DNA from: Streptomyces hirsutus
Lineage (GTDB): Bacteria > Actinomycetota > Actinomycetes > Streptomycetales > Streptomycetaceae
Direction: 5' to 3'
NCBI RefSeq assembly: GCF_001418415.1
Contig: NZ_LIQT01000051.1
Span: forward strand, 1 to 44,582
DNA length: 44,582 nt
Below are positions 32,147 through 39,940 of this stretch, piece after piece; position 1 is the first letter of the stretch; each line of letters opens with the position of its first letter. Both the position numbers and the translations under genes were made by a program. The notes under the pieces were generated by a model. It was not told where the DNA came from and ran no database searches. It saw nothing but the letters and a program-made list of their open reading frames with translations.

Positions 32147-32587
32147 ATGAACACCACCACCGCTGTCGCCCCGCTCACCACCGCCGAGGCCGAAGTCCTG
32201 GTCATGGCCGCACACCAGGCCGCCGAGGCCGCCGGGGTCACGGTGAGCGTGACCGTCCTGGACGCGGGCGGACATCTGCTCGCCTTCCGGAGAGACGACC
32301 GTGCCGTGCTGATCTCCGGCGAGACCAGCATCCGCAAGGCTTTCACCGCTCTTCAACTGAACACGCCCACCGCGGACCTCGTCGACGCCGTACAGCCCGG
32401 AGGGGTCTTCCACACCCTGCCCACCGCACTCGACCGGCCGTTGCTGTTCATTGCGGGGGGTGTCCCCGTCCAGCGTGGCGGCCGTCCGATCGGCGCGATC
32501 GGCGTCGGAGGCGGTGCACCGGAGCAGGACCACTCCTTCGCCACGGCTGCCGTGGACGCCCTCGTCCAGGGCTTGCGGCGCCCGTAG
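32147..32587 (+). CDS. GlcG/HbpS-family protein
   Basis: The 146-residue protein matches the GlcG/HbpS (DUF336) fold: LTTAEAEVLVMAAHQAAEAAGVTVSVTVLDAGGHLLAFRR, then RKAFTALQLNTPT, and GGVPVQRGGRPIGAIGVGGGAPEQD. Family members include the extracellular heme- and redox-responsive HbpS and proteins of glycolate or cobalamin-linked operons. No signal peptide is visible here, so it is probably cytoplasmic. It follows the MFS gene by 166 bases on the same strand. A direct function cannot be assigned. Confidence 0.9.
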   Translation: MNTTTAVAPLTTAEAEVLVMAAHQAAEAAGVTVSVTVLDAGGHLLAFRRDDRAVLISGETSIRKAFTALQLNTPTADLVDAVQPGGVFHTLPTALDRPLLFIAGGVPVQRGGRPIGAIGVGGGAPEQDHSFATAAVDALVQGLRRP

Positions 32588-32593
32588 CGCGTA

Positions 32594-32625
32594 CGCCGGT
32601 TCCCGACCACCTTCGGGAACCGGCG
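32594..32625 (+). terminator. Hairpin terminator behind the GlcG-like gene
   Basis: A 13-bp perfect stem (CGCCGGTTCCCGA, arms 32594-32606 and 32613-32625) with a six-base loop starts seven bases after the stop codon. Confidence 0.82.
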
Positions 32626-32644
32626 TCGTCGCGTCCGGAAGGCG

Positions 32645-33517
32645 TCAGCCTGCCGCGACCGTCACAGGGGCGAACCTTCGGGTCCAGTCGCCGGGTGGCT
32701 CCGTGATCCCGTACGTCATCACAGCGTTGAAAGCGATGGACTCCAGACCGCGGTTCTTCGCCCAGGCCAGCAACTCTTCGTGCCGCACATCGATGTCGGT
32801 GCGCAACGGCCGGTCGGTGTGGGCGGCGAGCGAGGCGAGGAGCGCCGTGGCCGTGGGGGTGTCGCGGGCGATCAGCGGGCCCACGACATGGGTGTCCATA
32901 TTGGGCCACGCGGCGGCGTAGCCGACGATCCGGCCGTTCTCCTCGGCCACGCGCAACTGGTCGGCGAATGCAGGCAGCCGGGTGACGATGTGTGTGCGAT
33001 CCGTCCCGAACACTTCCTCGTCGAGCCGGAGGAGGACGGGCAGGTCCTCGGCGGTCGCCGCTCGTGTGGACACCCCCACCGCGGGTCCGCCCGCGTCCGG
33101 GAGGAAGTACCCGCGGAGCATCTCAGCCCGGCCGGTGACCTTGAAACCGAGCTCTTCGTAGAGCGGGCGGCCGTGTGGCGTCGCGTACAGCGTCAGTGGC
33201 GTGGAGTCCATCGCTGAGACCACGTGGCGCATCAGGCGGCGCCCGATGCCCTGCCGGGCATGCCGTTCCGCGACCAGAACCATGCCGATGGCGCCGAGTG
33301 CGGGTTGCTCCTGGGGTCCGTACTCGGTGACGACACAGGCGGAGGTCAGCCCGCCGTCGGGATCATCGATGCCGTAGCCCTTCCCGGCGGAGAGGAGGAG
33401 TCCCCACTTGTGTTCTTCGCGCGGCCACCCCCGGTCCTCGGACAAGTCGGCGCAGGCCGAGAGATCGCGGAGTGTCAGACGGCGGATGGGCAGAGAGGCA
33501 AGAGCAGGTGTCGGCAC
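32645..33517 (-). CDS. Two-domain GNAT-family N-acetyltransferase
   Basis: The first GNAT domain has LPIRRLTLRDLSACADLSED, AIGMVLVAERHARQGIGRRLMRHVV with the acetyl-CoA loop, and PLYEELGFKVTG. The second half (VSTRAATAEDLPVLLRLDEEVFG, NGRIVGYAAAWPN, then GLESIAFNAVMTYG) is a degenerate second GNAT-like domain as seen in YitH-type proteins. The start is uncertain: GTG 33517 (VPTPALASLPIRRL) is taken here, giving 290 residues; the frame also opens at TTG 33565. Substrate unknown. Confidence 0.85.
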   Translation of the reverse strand: MPTPALASLPIRRLTLRDLSACADLSEDRGWPREEHKWGLLLSAGKGYGIDDPDGGLTSACVVTEYGPQEQPALGAIGMVLVAERHARQGIGRRLMRHVVSAMDSTPLTLYATPHGRPLYEELGFKVTGRAEMLRGYFLPDAGGPAVGVSTRAATAEDLPVLLRLDEEVFGTDRTHIVTRLPAFADQLRVAEENGRIVGYAAAWPNMDTHVVGPLIARDTPTATALLASLAAHTDRPLRTDIDVRHEELLAWAKNRGLESIAFNAVMTYGITEPPGDWTRRFAPVTVAAG

Positions 33518-33628
33518 GCAGGTCAGGCTGTCCGACGGCGACGGGCGGCGTCCACTTGTTTGCAAAGACCGAGGCGATCTTCCGGTCGCGCGGAGGGCCG
33601 GTGCAGGGCGCGGTCGCAGGCACGGGAT

Positions 33629-33642
33629 GTTTCACGTGAAAC
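33629..33642. promoter_or_regulatory. parS: parS site (ParB-binding)
   Basis: A perfect GTTTCACGTGAAAC lies in the gap between the Nudix stop (33669) and the acetyltransferase start. Confidence 0.92.
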
Positions 33643-33668
33643 ATATGAAACCGGCGAGTACCGACGGG

Positions 33669-34151
33669 TCAGGCCAGGTCGGAGGCCTGCAGAGCGCGCA
33701 CGCCCTCGATGTTGCCGTCCAGATAGTGCCGCAGAGACAGCGGAACGAGGTGGACGGAGGCGATGCCCACGCGGGTGAACGGTACGCGGACGATCTGGTA
33801 CTCGCCGGCGGGTTCGTCGACCTCTGGGCCGTGCCGCAAGGACGGGTCCATGGATTCGAGGTGGCAGACGAAGAAGTGCTGCACCTTCACGCCGGTGGCG
33901 CCGCCGTCCGCACCGATGTGCTCCACCGTGTCGACGAAGCAGGGCACCACATCGGTGATCTTGGCGCCGAGTTCCTCGTACACCTCTCGGTGGAGAGCGT
34001 CGACGACGGTCGAGTCCTCCGGCTCGACACCGCCGCCCGGGGTGACCCAGTAGGAATCGACGCCGGGTTTGGTGCGTTTGATCAGGATCAGGTGGTCGCC
34101 GTCCAGGAGGACGGCTCGAGCGGTGCGCTTGACCACGGGTCGGACGGTCAT
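33669..34151 (-). CDS. Nudix hydrolase
   Basis: The 160-residue protein contains the Nudix box GGGVEPEDSTVVDALHREVYEELGA, matching G-x5-E-x7-REU-x-EE-x-G-U, for metal-dependent hydrolysis of a nucleoside diphosphate linked to another group. The N-terminus reads MTVRPVVKRTARAVLLDGDHL. ATG 34151 is chosen because the longer frame to 34259 would include the parS-like sequence upstream. No strong ribosome site is visible. Substrate unknown. Confidence 0.92.
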   Translation of the reverse strand: MTVRPVVKRTARAVLLDGDHLILIKRTKPGVDSYWVTPGGGVEPEDSTVVDALHREVYEELGAKITDVVPCFVDTVEHIGADGGATGVKVQHFFVCHLESMDPSLRHGPEVDEPAGEYQIVRVPFTRVGIASVHLVPLSLRHYLDGNIEGVRALQASDLA

Positions 34152-34172
34152 GGAGGGAATGTGGCCCAGCTC

Positions 34173-34186
34173 GTTCCACGTGAAAC
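34173..34186. promoter_or_regulatory. parS-like site with one mismatch
   Basis: GTTCCACGTGAAAC differs from parS at one position and lies in the Nudix upstream region, 530 bp from the perfect site at 33629. Confidence 0.65.
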
Positions 34187-34252
34187 ATCGTGAGACGTCA
34201 CCGGCCGAATTTCCGGCGTGGGTCGTTCGGCGTGAGCCGCCCGACCGGAGGG

Positions 34253-35155
34253 TCAGCACCAGTCGGTGGCCGCCTGCTGCAGTGCCTCATGGGCACGTGC
34301 GACATGCGGCATGGCCAGGGTGCCGCTCCGGACCACCAGGAAGTATGTACGTAACGGCGGCACCGCGGGCTCGTGCAGGGCGGTAACCTCCCCCCGTTCG
34401 AGTGCGGCCGTACACAGATACCGGGGCAGCACAGCCATCCCGGCACCCGCGACGGTGCAGGCCAGCACCGCGCGTAGATCCGGGACGACGACAGCGCCCG
34501 CGGTGACAGGCCGGGAGTCGAAGACGGAAGCCCAGTAACGGGAGACGAGGGGGAGTGACTCGTGCACCTCGATCACCGGGATCTGCTCCGGAGCGGACAC
34601 CCCGGCGGGGCGAACTCCGTCGGCGCCGAACCGCTCGGCCCAGCGGGGCGCGGCGACCAGGACGTGTTCCTCGTCGCAGAGCGGAGTCGCCGAGAGCAGT
34701 GCACCGCGGGGCCGGACCGTACTGATGGCCAGATCGTGCCGTCCGGCGGCCAGCCCTTCCAGCGTCTCCTCGGCGGTTCCGAAGGAGGCGCGCAGGGCGA
34801 AGTTCTGGCCGTTCGGGGTCAGTGCGGTGAGCGCGGGCACGGCCCGTTCGGACGTGAACTCCAGAGGTCCTGCCAGGTGCAGCGTCCGCGAGGAGGAGTC
34901 CTCGTCGAGCCCGGTCTCGGCGATTTCCACCAGGGCGTCGAGGTGGGGTGCGGCTTTGTGGGCGAGTTCGTCCCCGATGGTCGTGGGGGTCACACCGCGG
35001 GCCTGCCGCAGGAACAGCGGCCGCCCCAGCTGCCGCTCCAGGGTCCGGATCTGAGAGGTCACGGCCGGCTGGGAGAGGCCGAGCAAGGCAGCGGCACGGG
35101 TGAAGGAACCGGCTCGGTGGACGGTCACGAAAGTCCGCAACAAGGCCAGATCCAC
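34253..35155 (-). CDS. LysR-family transcriptional regulator
   Basis: The 300-residue protein has the LysR helix-turn-helix at its N-terminus (LLRTFVTVHRAGSFTRAAALLGLSQPAVTSQIRTLERQLGRPLF) and a periplasmic-binding-like effector domain after residue 90. GTG 35155 (VDLALLRTF) is the start, with GGAGGG five bases before it; the 35197 frame start lacks this. No divergent gene is adjacent: the gap to the next gene (35156-35380) contains a hairpin for the following gene and an AT-rich stretch (CTATAAATATGTCGATAG near 35200) that may be its promoter or operator. Confidence 0.92.
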   Translation of the reverse strand: MDLALLRTFVTVHRAGSFTRAAALLGLSQPAVTSQIRTLERQLGRPLFLRQARGVTPTTIGDELAHKAAPHLDALVEIAETGLDEDSSSRTLHLAGPLEFTSERAVPALTALTPNGQNFALRASFGTAEETLEGLAAGRHDLAISTVRPRGALLSATPLCDEEHVLVAAPRWAERFGADGVRPAGVSAPEQIPVIEVHESLPLVSRYWASVFDSRPVTAGAVVVPDLRAVLACTVAGAGMAVLPRYLCTAALERGEVTALHEPAVPPLRTYFLVVRSGTLAMPHVARAHEALQQAATDWC

Positions 35156-35297
35156 AGCACACCCTCCCGTTCGTCGACCCCGCTGCCGCTCCGGCACAAC
35201 TATAAATATGTCGATAGGTCGCTGTCGCTACAGTGATTGGACACTGACACTGAGTCAACTAGCCTTGGTCACGAGGTTCTTCGCGCGCGTAGAACCG

Positions 35298-35336
35298 GGA
35301 CGGTCCGAGCCACGAGGGGGGAGGCTCGGACCGTCC
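35298..35336 (-). terminator. Hairpin terminator behind the PLP-enzyme gene
   Basis: A 14-bp perfect stem (GGACGGTCCGAGCC, arms 35298-35311 and 35323-35336) lies 44 bases beyond the stop of the cystathionine gamma-lyase-like gene. Confidence 0.85.
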
Positions 35337-35380
35337 GTCGTCGGGAGCCGGGAGCCTGACGACCCGCCCGGACGGACCGG

Positions 35381-36553
35381 TCAGCCGGCCGACTCGTCCA
35401 GTGCGCGCAGCACGTCCGCCACCAGATCGGCAGGGTCCTCGGCCCCGACGGAGAAGCGGACGAAGCCCTCCGGCACCGCGTCCCCACCCCAACGACCCCG
35501 TCGCTCGGCCGTGGACCGCACACCGCCGAAGCTCGTCGCATCGTCCACGAGCCGCAGCGCGTCGAGGAAGCGGTCCGCACGTGCCTGTGAGGGCAGAGTG
35601 AAGGACACCACGCATCCGTAACGCCGCATCTGCTGCGAGGCGATCTTGTGCGAGGGATCGTCCGGCAGCCCCGGATAGCGCAGCCCCGTCACCTCGGGCC
35701 GTTCCCGCAGCGCCTGGGCGAGCGTCAGCGCCGTGGCGTTCTGCCGGTCGACCCGCAACTGGAGCGTGGCGATCGAACGGTGTGCGAGCCAGGCCTCCAT
35801 GGGGCCGGTAATGGCGCCGGCGATCTTGCGCCAGCGGCGTACGGCGGCCATCGCCTCGGCGTCGCGGCCGGCGACATATCCCAGGAGGACATCGCCGTGT
35901 CCGGTGAGCTGCTTGGTACCGCTGGCCACGGTGAAGTCGGCGCCGAGCTCCAGCGGGCGCTGGCCGAGCGGGGTCGCGAGGGTGTTGTCGACGGCGACCA
36001 GGGCACCACGCACGTGGGCGGCTTCGGCGAGCCGCCGCACGTCGCACACGTCGAGCCCGGGGTTCGACGGAGTCTCGATCCACAGCAGCCTCGCGCCGTC
36101 GAGGAGATCGAGCTGGGCGTCGCCCCCGGTCGGTGCGGTGCGTACCTCGATGCCGTACGCCTCCAGCTGGGCGCGTACCAGGGGCAGTGCCTGATAGCCG
36201 TCGTTCGGCAGGACGGCCACGTCCCCGGTGCGGAGCTGAGAGAAGAGCACCGAGGAGATCGCGGCCATGCCCGAGGGGAACACCAGGGTTTCGACGCCGT
36301 CCTGCCCCGGTGCCTCCAGCTCTCCGATGGCCCGCTCCAGCAGCGTCCAGGTCGGGTTCTCGTCCCTGCCGTAGGTGTAGGGGCCGGTGGGGTCGCCGGG
36401 CAGGTGGAAGTGGGCGGCGAAGACGGGTCCGGGCAGGGTCGGTTCGTGCTTGACCGGCTCGGGCAGCCCGGCCCGCACCGCACGCGTGCCCTCACCGGGA
36501 GACGTTCCCCCCGCGCCCGTCTCGTAGCCGCTGGTCATCCTCGAATCGTTCAT
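35381..36553 (-). CDS. Cystathionine gamma-lyase-like PLP enzyme
   Basis: The 390-residue protein belongs to the Cys/Met-metabolism PLP family. TYGRDENPTWTLLERAIGELE, PSGMAAISSVLFSQLR, IETPSNPGLDVCDVRRLAE, LVAVDNTLATPLGQRPLELGADF and SGTKQLTGHGDVLLGYV with the PLP lysine K214 are all present. Members cleave or synthesise cystathionine and related thiol compounds. Its start codon overlaps the end of ptpA by four bases (36550-36553), so the two are co-translated. Whether it acts in transsulfuration or methionine metabolism cannot be decided from sequence. Confidence 0.92.
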   Translation of the reverse strand: MNDSRMTSGYETGAGGTSPGEGTRAVRAGLPEPVKHEPTLPGPVFAAHFHLPGDPTGPYTYGRDENPTWTLLERAIGELEAPGQDGVETLVFPSGMAAISSVLFSQLRTGDVAVLPNDGYQALPLVRAQLEAYGIEVRTAPTGGDAQLDLLDGARLLWIETPSNPGLDVCDVRRLAEAAHVRGALVAVDNTLATPLGQRPLELGADFTVASGTKQLTGHGDVLLGYVAGRDAEAMAAVRRWRKIAGAITGPMEAWLAHRSIATLQLRVDRQNATALTLAQALRERPEVTGLRYPGLPDDPSHKIASQQMRRYGCVVSFTLPSQARADRFLDALRLVDDATSFGGVRSTAERRGRWGGDAVPEGFVRFSVGAEDPADLVADVLRALDESAG

Positions 36554-37041
36554 GCCGCCCGTCCCTCCGCCTGCTCACGTACCGAGGAGAGCAGCCCGAC
36601 GCTCGCCGCCTCCACCATCTCAAGACATGCGTGGAAGCCGTCCGCCTCCCCGTAGTAAGGGTCCGGTACGTCCAGATCGTCGCCCGCTTCGGGGTCGTAC
36701 GAGCGCAACAGGCGCACCTTGTCCGCGTCCCGTGGGGTGGGGGCCAGGCGGCGCAGGGTCCTGAGGTGGCCCGTGTCGAGGGCGATGACCAGATCGAGGC
36801 GGGCGAACCAGGAGGGGTCGAACCGCCGGGCGGTGTGGTCGGCGGCGTAGCCGTTCTCCTCGAGGACGGCCACCGTGCGTGGATCGGCGCCGTCGCCCTC
36901 GTGCCAGCCGTCGGTGCCGGCGCTGCCGGCCTCGACCACGCCGTCGAGGCCGGCCTCCGCGACGCGCGCGCGGAAGACGGACTCGGCCATCGGAGAGCGG
37001 CAGATGTTGCCGGTGCAGACGAAACAGACGCGGTAGGCCAT
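36550..37041 (-). CDS. ptpA: Low-molecular-weight protein tyrosine phosphatase
   Basis: The 163-residue cytoplasmic phosphatase has the active-site loop C9-TGNIC-R15-S in VCFVCTGNICRSPMAESVF and the general-acid region DVPDPYYGEADGF near residue 125. It hydrolyses phosphotyrosine. In S. coelicolor the equivalent gene in this neighbourhood is known as ptpA and affects secondary metabolism when overexpressed. It overlaps the cystathionine gamma-lyase-like gene by four bases and starts five bases after the stop of the membrane gene 37047-37424, suggesting a three-gene operon. Confidence 0.93.
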   Translation of the reverse strand: MAYRVCFVCTGNICRSPMAESVFRARVAEAGLDGVVEAGSAGTDGWHEGDGADPRTVAVLEENGYAADHTARRFDPSWFARLDLVIALDTGHLRTLRRLAPTPRDADKVRLLRSYDPEAGDDLDVPDPYYGEADGFHACLEMVEAASVGLLSSVREQAEGRAA

Positions 37042-37046
37042 GGTGT

Positions 37047-37424
37047 TCAGTCTCCGTCGGGGAGAACGACGTTGAGGGCCCAGGAGACGACCGAGACGAC
37101 CAGACCGCCCAGCACGGCAGTCCAGAAGCCCTCTACATGGAAGCTCAGGTCGAACACGTCGGCGAGCCAGGAGGTGAGCAGCAGCATCAGAGCGTTCACC
37201 ACCAGCGTGAACAGCCCGAGAGTCAGGACGAGCAGCGGGAGGCTGATGAGCTGCACGAGCGGCTTGACCAGGGAGTTCACCACGCCGAAGATCAACGCGA
37301 CGAGTATGAGGGTACCGATTTCCTTGCCCGTGCTGTCACCGGTCAGGGTGATCTTGTCGATCAGCCACACCGCGACCGCGAGGGCCGCTGCGTTGGCGAT
37401 CGTCTTGACTACGAAATTCTTCAT
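37047..37424 (-). CDS. Phage-holin-family (family 4-like) membrane protein
   Basis: The 125-residue protein has four hydrophobic helices: ANAAALAVAVWLIDKI, IGTLILVALIFGVVNSLVKP, LPLLVLTLGLFTLVVNALMLLLTSW, and FWTAVLGGLVVSVVSWALNVV. The NSLVKP and NALMLLLTSW motifs are typical of the widespread four-helix 'phage holin family' membrane proteins, which in most bacteria are chromosomal and of unknown function. It is the first gene of the ptpA operon. Confidence 0.88.
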   Translation of the reverse strand: MKNFVVKTIANAAALAVAVWLIDKITLTGDSTGKEIGTLILVALIFGVVNSLVKPLVQLISLPLLVLTLGLFTLVVNALMLLLTSWLADVFDLSFHVEGFWTAVLGGLVVSVVSWALNVVLPDGD

Positions 37425-37453
37425 GTGTCTGATCGTGGCAGACAGGACCGGAC

Positions 37454-37801
37454 ATGAGCAGTGAGGCAGGGGCGGACAAGGCTATGAAGGCATTCCGGCT
37501 GGACGAACTGGAGACCGAACGCGCCGCCAACGAGGGCGCCTACCTCCAGTTCCTGCGGGAGCGGAACATGTCGGTCGGCCTGTACGCCCTGGACGCGGGC
37601 GAGCAGGATCCACAGCAGCCGCACGGCCAGGACGAGGTGTACTTCGTCGTCAGCGGCAGAGCGGCGATCACCGTCGGCATGGAGACCACGCAGGTGGCCC
37701 GCGGCAGCATCGTGTACGTGCCGGCCGGAGTCGCGCACAAGTTCCACCACATCAGTGAGGACCTGAGGGTCCTGGTGGTGTTCTCTCCGCCCGAGAGCTG
37801 A
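37454..37801 (+). CDS. Cupin-domain protein
   Basis: The 115-residue protein is a single cupin. QPHGQDEVYFVVSGRAAITVG is motif 1 (with the usual metal-binding His and Glu), and GSIVYVPAGVAHKFHHISE is motif 2. It may be a metal-dependent dioxygenase, isomerase or a binding protein; the substrate is unknown. The start is uncertain: ATG 37454 has AGGA six bases upstream, whereas ATG 37484 (MKAFRLDELETERAANEGA) leaves a larger gap to the divergent gene and may be the true start. Confidence 0.88.
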   Translation: MSSEAGADKAMKAFRLDELETERAANEGAYLQFLRERNMSVGLYALDAGEQDPQQPHGQDEVYFVVSGRAAITVGMETTQVARGSIVYVPAGVAHKFHHISEDLRVLVVFSPPES

Positions 37802-37951
37802 GCCGCGGTCTCCGGGTTCCCTAGGGGACCGCTCAGGGGAGGACAAGGGATCAGAGGCCCCCGGCAGGGCTCCTGCCGCCCTAGCATCGAGTGCAGGACA
37901 TCATTCACGCGACCCGGTACGAGACGGGCGGAGCAGGTAAGGACGAAGGCG

Positions 37952-38164
37952 ATGCGAGAGATCTTCATGGGACTGCCGTGGTGGGTGAAGTGGATCGCGG
38001 TGCCGGTCATCGCCCTGGTCGTGTTCGGCGGCCTGATAGCCAGCGTGGTCGGGTTCGTGGTCTATCTACTCTTCAAGGTGCTGGTCTTCGTCGCCCTGGT
38101 CGGCGGACTCATCTACGTCGTACGGAAGTTCACGTCGAGTTCGACGTCGCGCGGCGACTGGTGA
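37952..38164 (+). CDS. Small DUF5326-like membrane protein
   Basis: The 70-residue protein starts MREIFMGLPWWVKWIAVPVI and has two hydrophobic helices (VIALVVFGGLIASVVGFVVYLL and KVLVFVALVGGLIYVVRKF). It resembles the small DUF5326 membrane proteins of Streptomyces. Function unknown. It follows the cupin gene by 150 bases on the same strand. Confidence 0.8.
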   Translation: MREIFMGLPWWVKWIAVPVIALVVFGGLIASVVGFVVYLLFKVLVFVALVGGLIYVVRKFTSSSTSRGDW

Positions 38165-38361
38165 GCCTCACGGGGAGCCGGTGAAGCGGTAACAGCCGGC
38201 ACCGGTTCCCTCGGGTGGGGGAAGTTTCCCGGACGAACCGTCTGCGTGCGGTGACAGACGGTTAGAGTCCGGAAGGCCATGCGGGGACGATCCCCGCGAG
38301 CGGCGTACACCCCCACCCGTGTTCCCCCGCACGGGCTGCCCCCTCGCTCCGGGAGTGACCC

Positions 38362-39192
38362 TTGGCCACGGCTGCCACCGTCCCCGCACATCTGTCCGTC
38401 GTTCCCTGCCAGCCCCATGCGCGCCCAGCGTCCGAGCCGGCGCCCACCACGACCCTCATCGGCTCGGTGCAGCGTGCGATGCGTCTACTGGAGTCCGTCG
38501 CGGGACACGAGTCCGGGGCCCCGGCCAAACAGCTGGCCCGCGAGACCGGGCTGGCGCTTCCCACGGCCTACCACCTGTTGCGCACCCTTGTGCACGAGGG
38601 CTATCTGCGCCGCGACAAGGGGTTGTTCTTCCTCGGCGACGCGGCCGAGCGGCTGAACAGGAGTGGAGCCCCGCAGAAACGTCGCAGCACGGTCGTCGCC
38701 GCACTCACGCACTGGCGTGACGCGATCGGGGCCCCCGTGTACTACGCGGTGTACCGCGAGGGCGAGATCGACCTGGTGTGCGTCTCCGACACCCCGGGCA
38801 ATCCCGCGGTCCAGGAATGGGCCGACTTCCGGGCGACCGGCCACGCGCACGCCATCGGACAGTGCCTGCTGTCCCAGCTCGACGAGCCCGCCCGCCGTGA
38901 CCACCTCGACCGCTACCCGGTGCAGCCCGTCACGCCGTACACCGTGCGCGACGGGCACAGTCTGCTCCGGCGCCTGGAGCGGACGCGTCGCATGGAGCCG
39001 GTGTTCGCGCGGCAGGAGTACGCGCTGGGGACGGTGTGCGCGGCCGTCCCGATCACGGCCGGTGCCACAGCCGCGACGATCGCCGTCTCTCTTCCGGTCC
39101 ATCAGGTCCACCGGCTGCACCCTGCCGCCCAGCAGTTGCAGGCGGAAGTGGGCCGTCTGCTGGGGCCGCTGGCACTCTCTATCAGTATCTGA
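38362..39192 (+). CDS. ssgR: IclR-family regulator SsgR
   Basis: The 276-residue protein has the IclR winged helix (SVQRAMRLLESVAGHESGAPAKQLARETGLALPTAYHLLRTL) and the GAF-like effector domain (DAIGAPVYYAVYREGEIDLVCVSD, TGHAHAIGQCLLSQL). It lies directly upstream of ssgA. In S. coelicolor the IclR protein SsgR activates ssgA and with it sporulation-specific cell division. The start appears to be TTG 38362 behind GGGAG; no good ATG or GTG is closer. Identity as SsgR rests on family and position beside ssgA. Confidence 0.9.
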   Translation: MATAATVPAHLSVVPCQPHARPASEPAPTTTLIGSVQRAMRLLESVAGHESGAPAKQLARETGLALPTAYHLLRTLVHEGYLRRDKGLFFLGDAAERLNRSGAPQKRRSTVVAALTHWRDAIGAPVYYAVYREGEIDLVCVSDTPGNPAVQEWADFRATGHAHAIGQCLLSQLDEPARRDHLDRYPVQPVTPYTVRDGHSLLRRLERTRRMEPVFARQEYALGTVCAAVPITAGATAATIAVSLPVHQVHRLHPAAQQLQAEVGRLLGPLALSISI

Positions 39193-39290
39193 AAACTCAC
39201 TCCTTGTAATTTGCTGTGTACGTTGAGCAAGATTCACCCAGTGTCAGGGGTCCATTCCCGGCCGGTCCGTAGCGAATGACGGGGTAGGCG

Positions 39291-39725
39291 ATGCGCGAGT
39301 CCGTGCAGGCAGAGGTCATGATGAGCTTTCTCGTGTCGGAGGAGCTGTCCTTCCGTATCCCGGTGGAGCTCCGCTACGACACCTGTGATCCCTACGCCGT
39401 ACGGTTGACCTTCCATCTTCCCGGTGACGCGCCGGTGACCTGGGCGTTCGGCAGGGAGCTGCTGATCGACGGGGTGGGCAGACCGTGCGGCGAGGGTGAC
39501 GTACGCGTTTCACCGGTCGACCCCGACTCTCTGGGCGAGGTGCTGATCCGGCTTCAGGTCGGATGCGATCACGCGCTGTTCCGTTCTTCGACGGCGCCCC
39601 TCGTGGCCTTCCTCGATCGCACCGACAAACTGGTACCGCTGGGCCAGGAGGGGGCGCTCGCCGACTTCGACGCCCATCTCGACGACGCGCTGGACCGCAT
39701 CCTGGCGGAGCAGAGCGCCGGGTAG
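39291..39725 (+). CDS. ssgA: Sporulation protein SsgA
   Basis: The 144-residue protein has the SsgA-like family sequence MSFLVSEELSFRIPVELRYDT, DPYAVRLTFHLPGDAPVTWAFGRELL, and ALFRSSTAPLVAFLDRTDKLVPLGQE. SsgA-like proteins are restricted to sporulating actinomycetes and control septum-site selection and cell-wall remodelling. The 10 residues before MSFLV (MRESVQAEVM) may or may not be translated; GGGG lies six bases before ATG 39291. The position behind ssgR supports SsgA and not another paralogue. Confidence 0.92.
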   Translation: MRESVQAEVMMSFLVSEELSFRIPVELRYDTCDPYAVRLTFHLPGDAPVTWAFGRELLIDGVGRPCGEGDVRVSPVDPDSLGEVLIRLQVGCDHALFRSSTAPLVAFLDRTDKLVPLGQEGALADFDAHLDDALDRILAEQSAG

Positions 39726-39940
39726 AGGCGTTCCGCCTCCGGCCAGCCCGCGGCGGAACCCTTCACCGTGTTCCGCCGGACCGTGCAGGAACGCTTCCGC
39801 AGCGGCGGCCGAGCGGCTCCGGTGCCGGATTGAACAGCAGTCGGCAGTCGACGGCTGATGGCCGCCTGCCGGAGGGCGGGTTGCCGGGAGAGCGGCCACG
39901 GACGGTCGGAAGTCGGCGGCGCGCGGTCCGGCGGGCGGGG
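39726..39940. other. Convergent gap with hairpins
   Basis: Between the ssgA and YibE/F-gene ends are two possible terminator hairpins: GAGGCG/CGCCTC (39725-39739) and CGGCGGAAC/GTTCCGCCG (39751-39759 with 39770-39778). Nothing else is seen. Confidence 0.5.
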
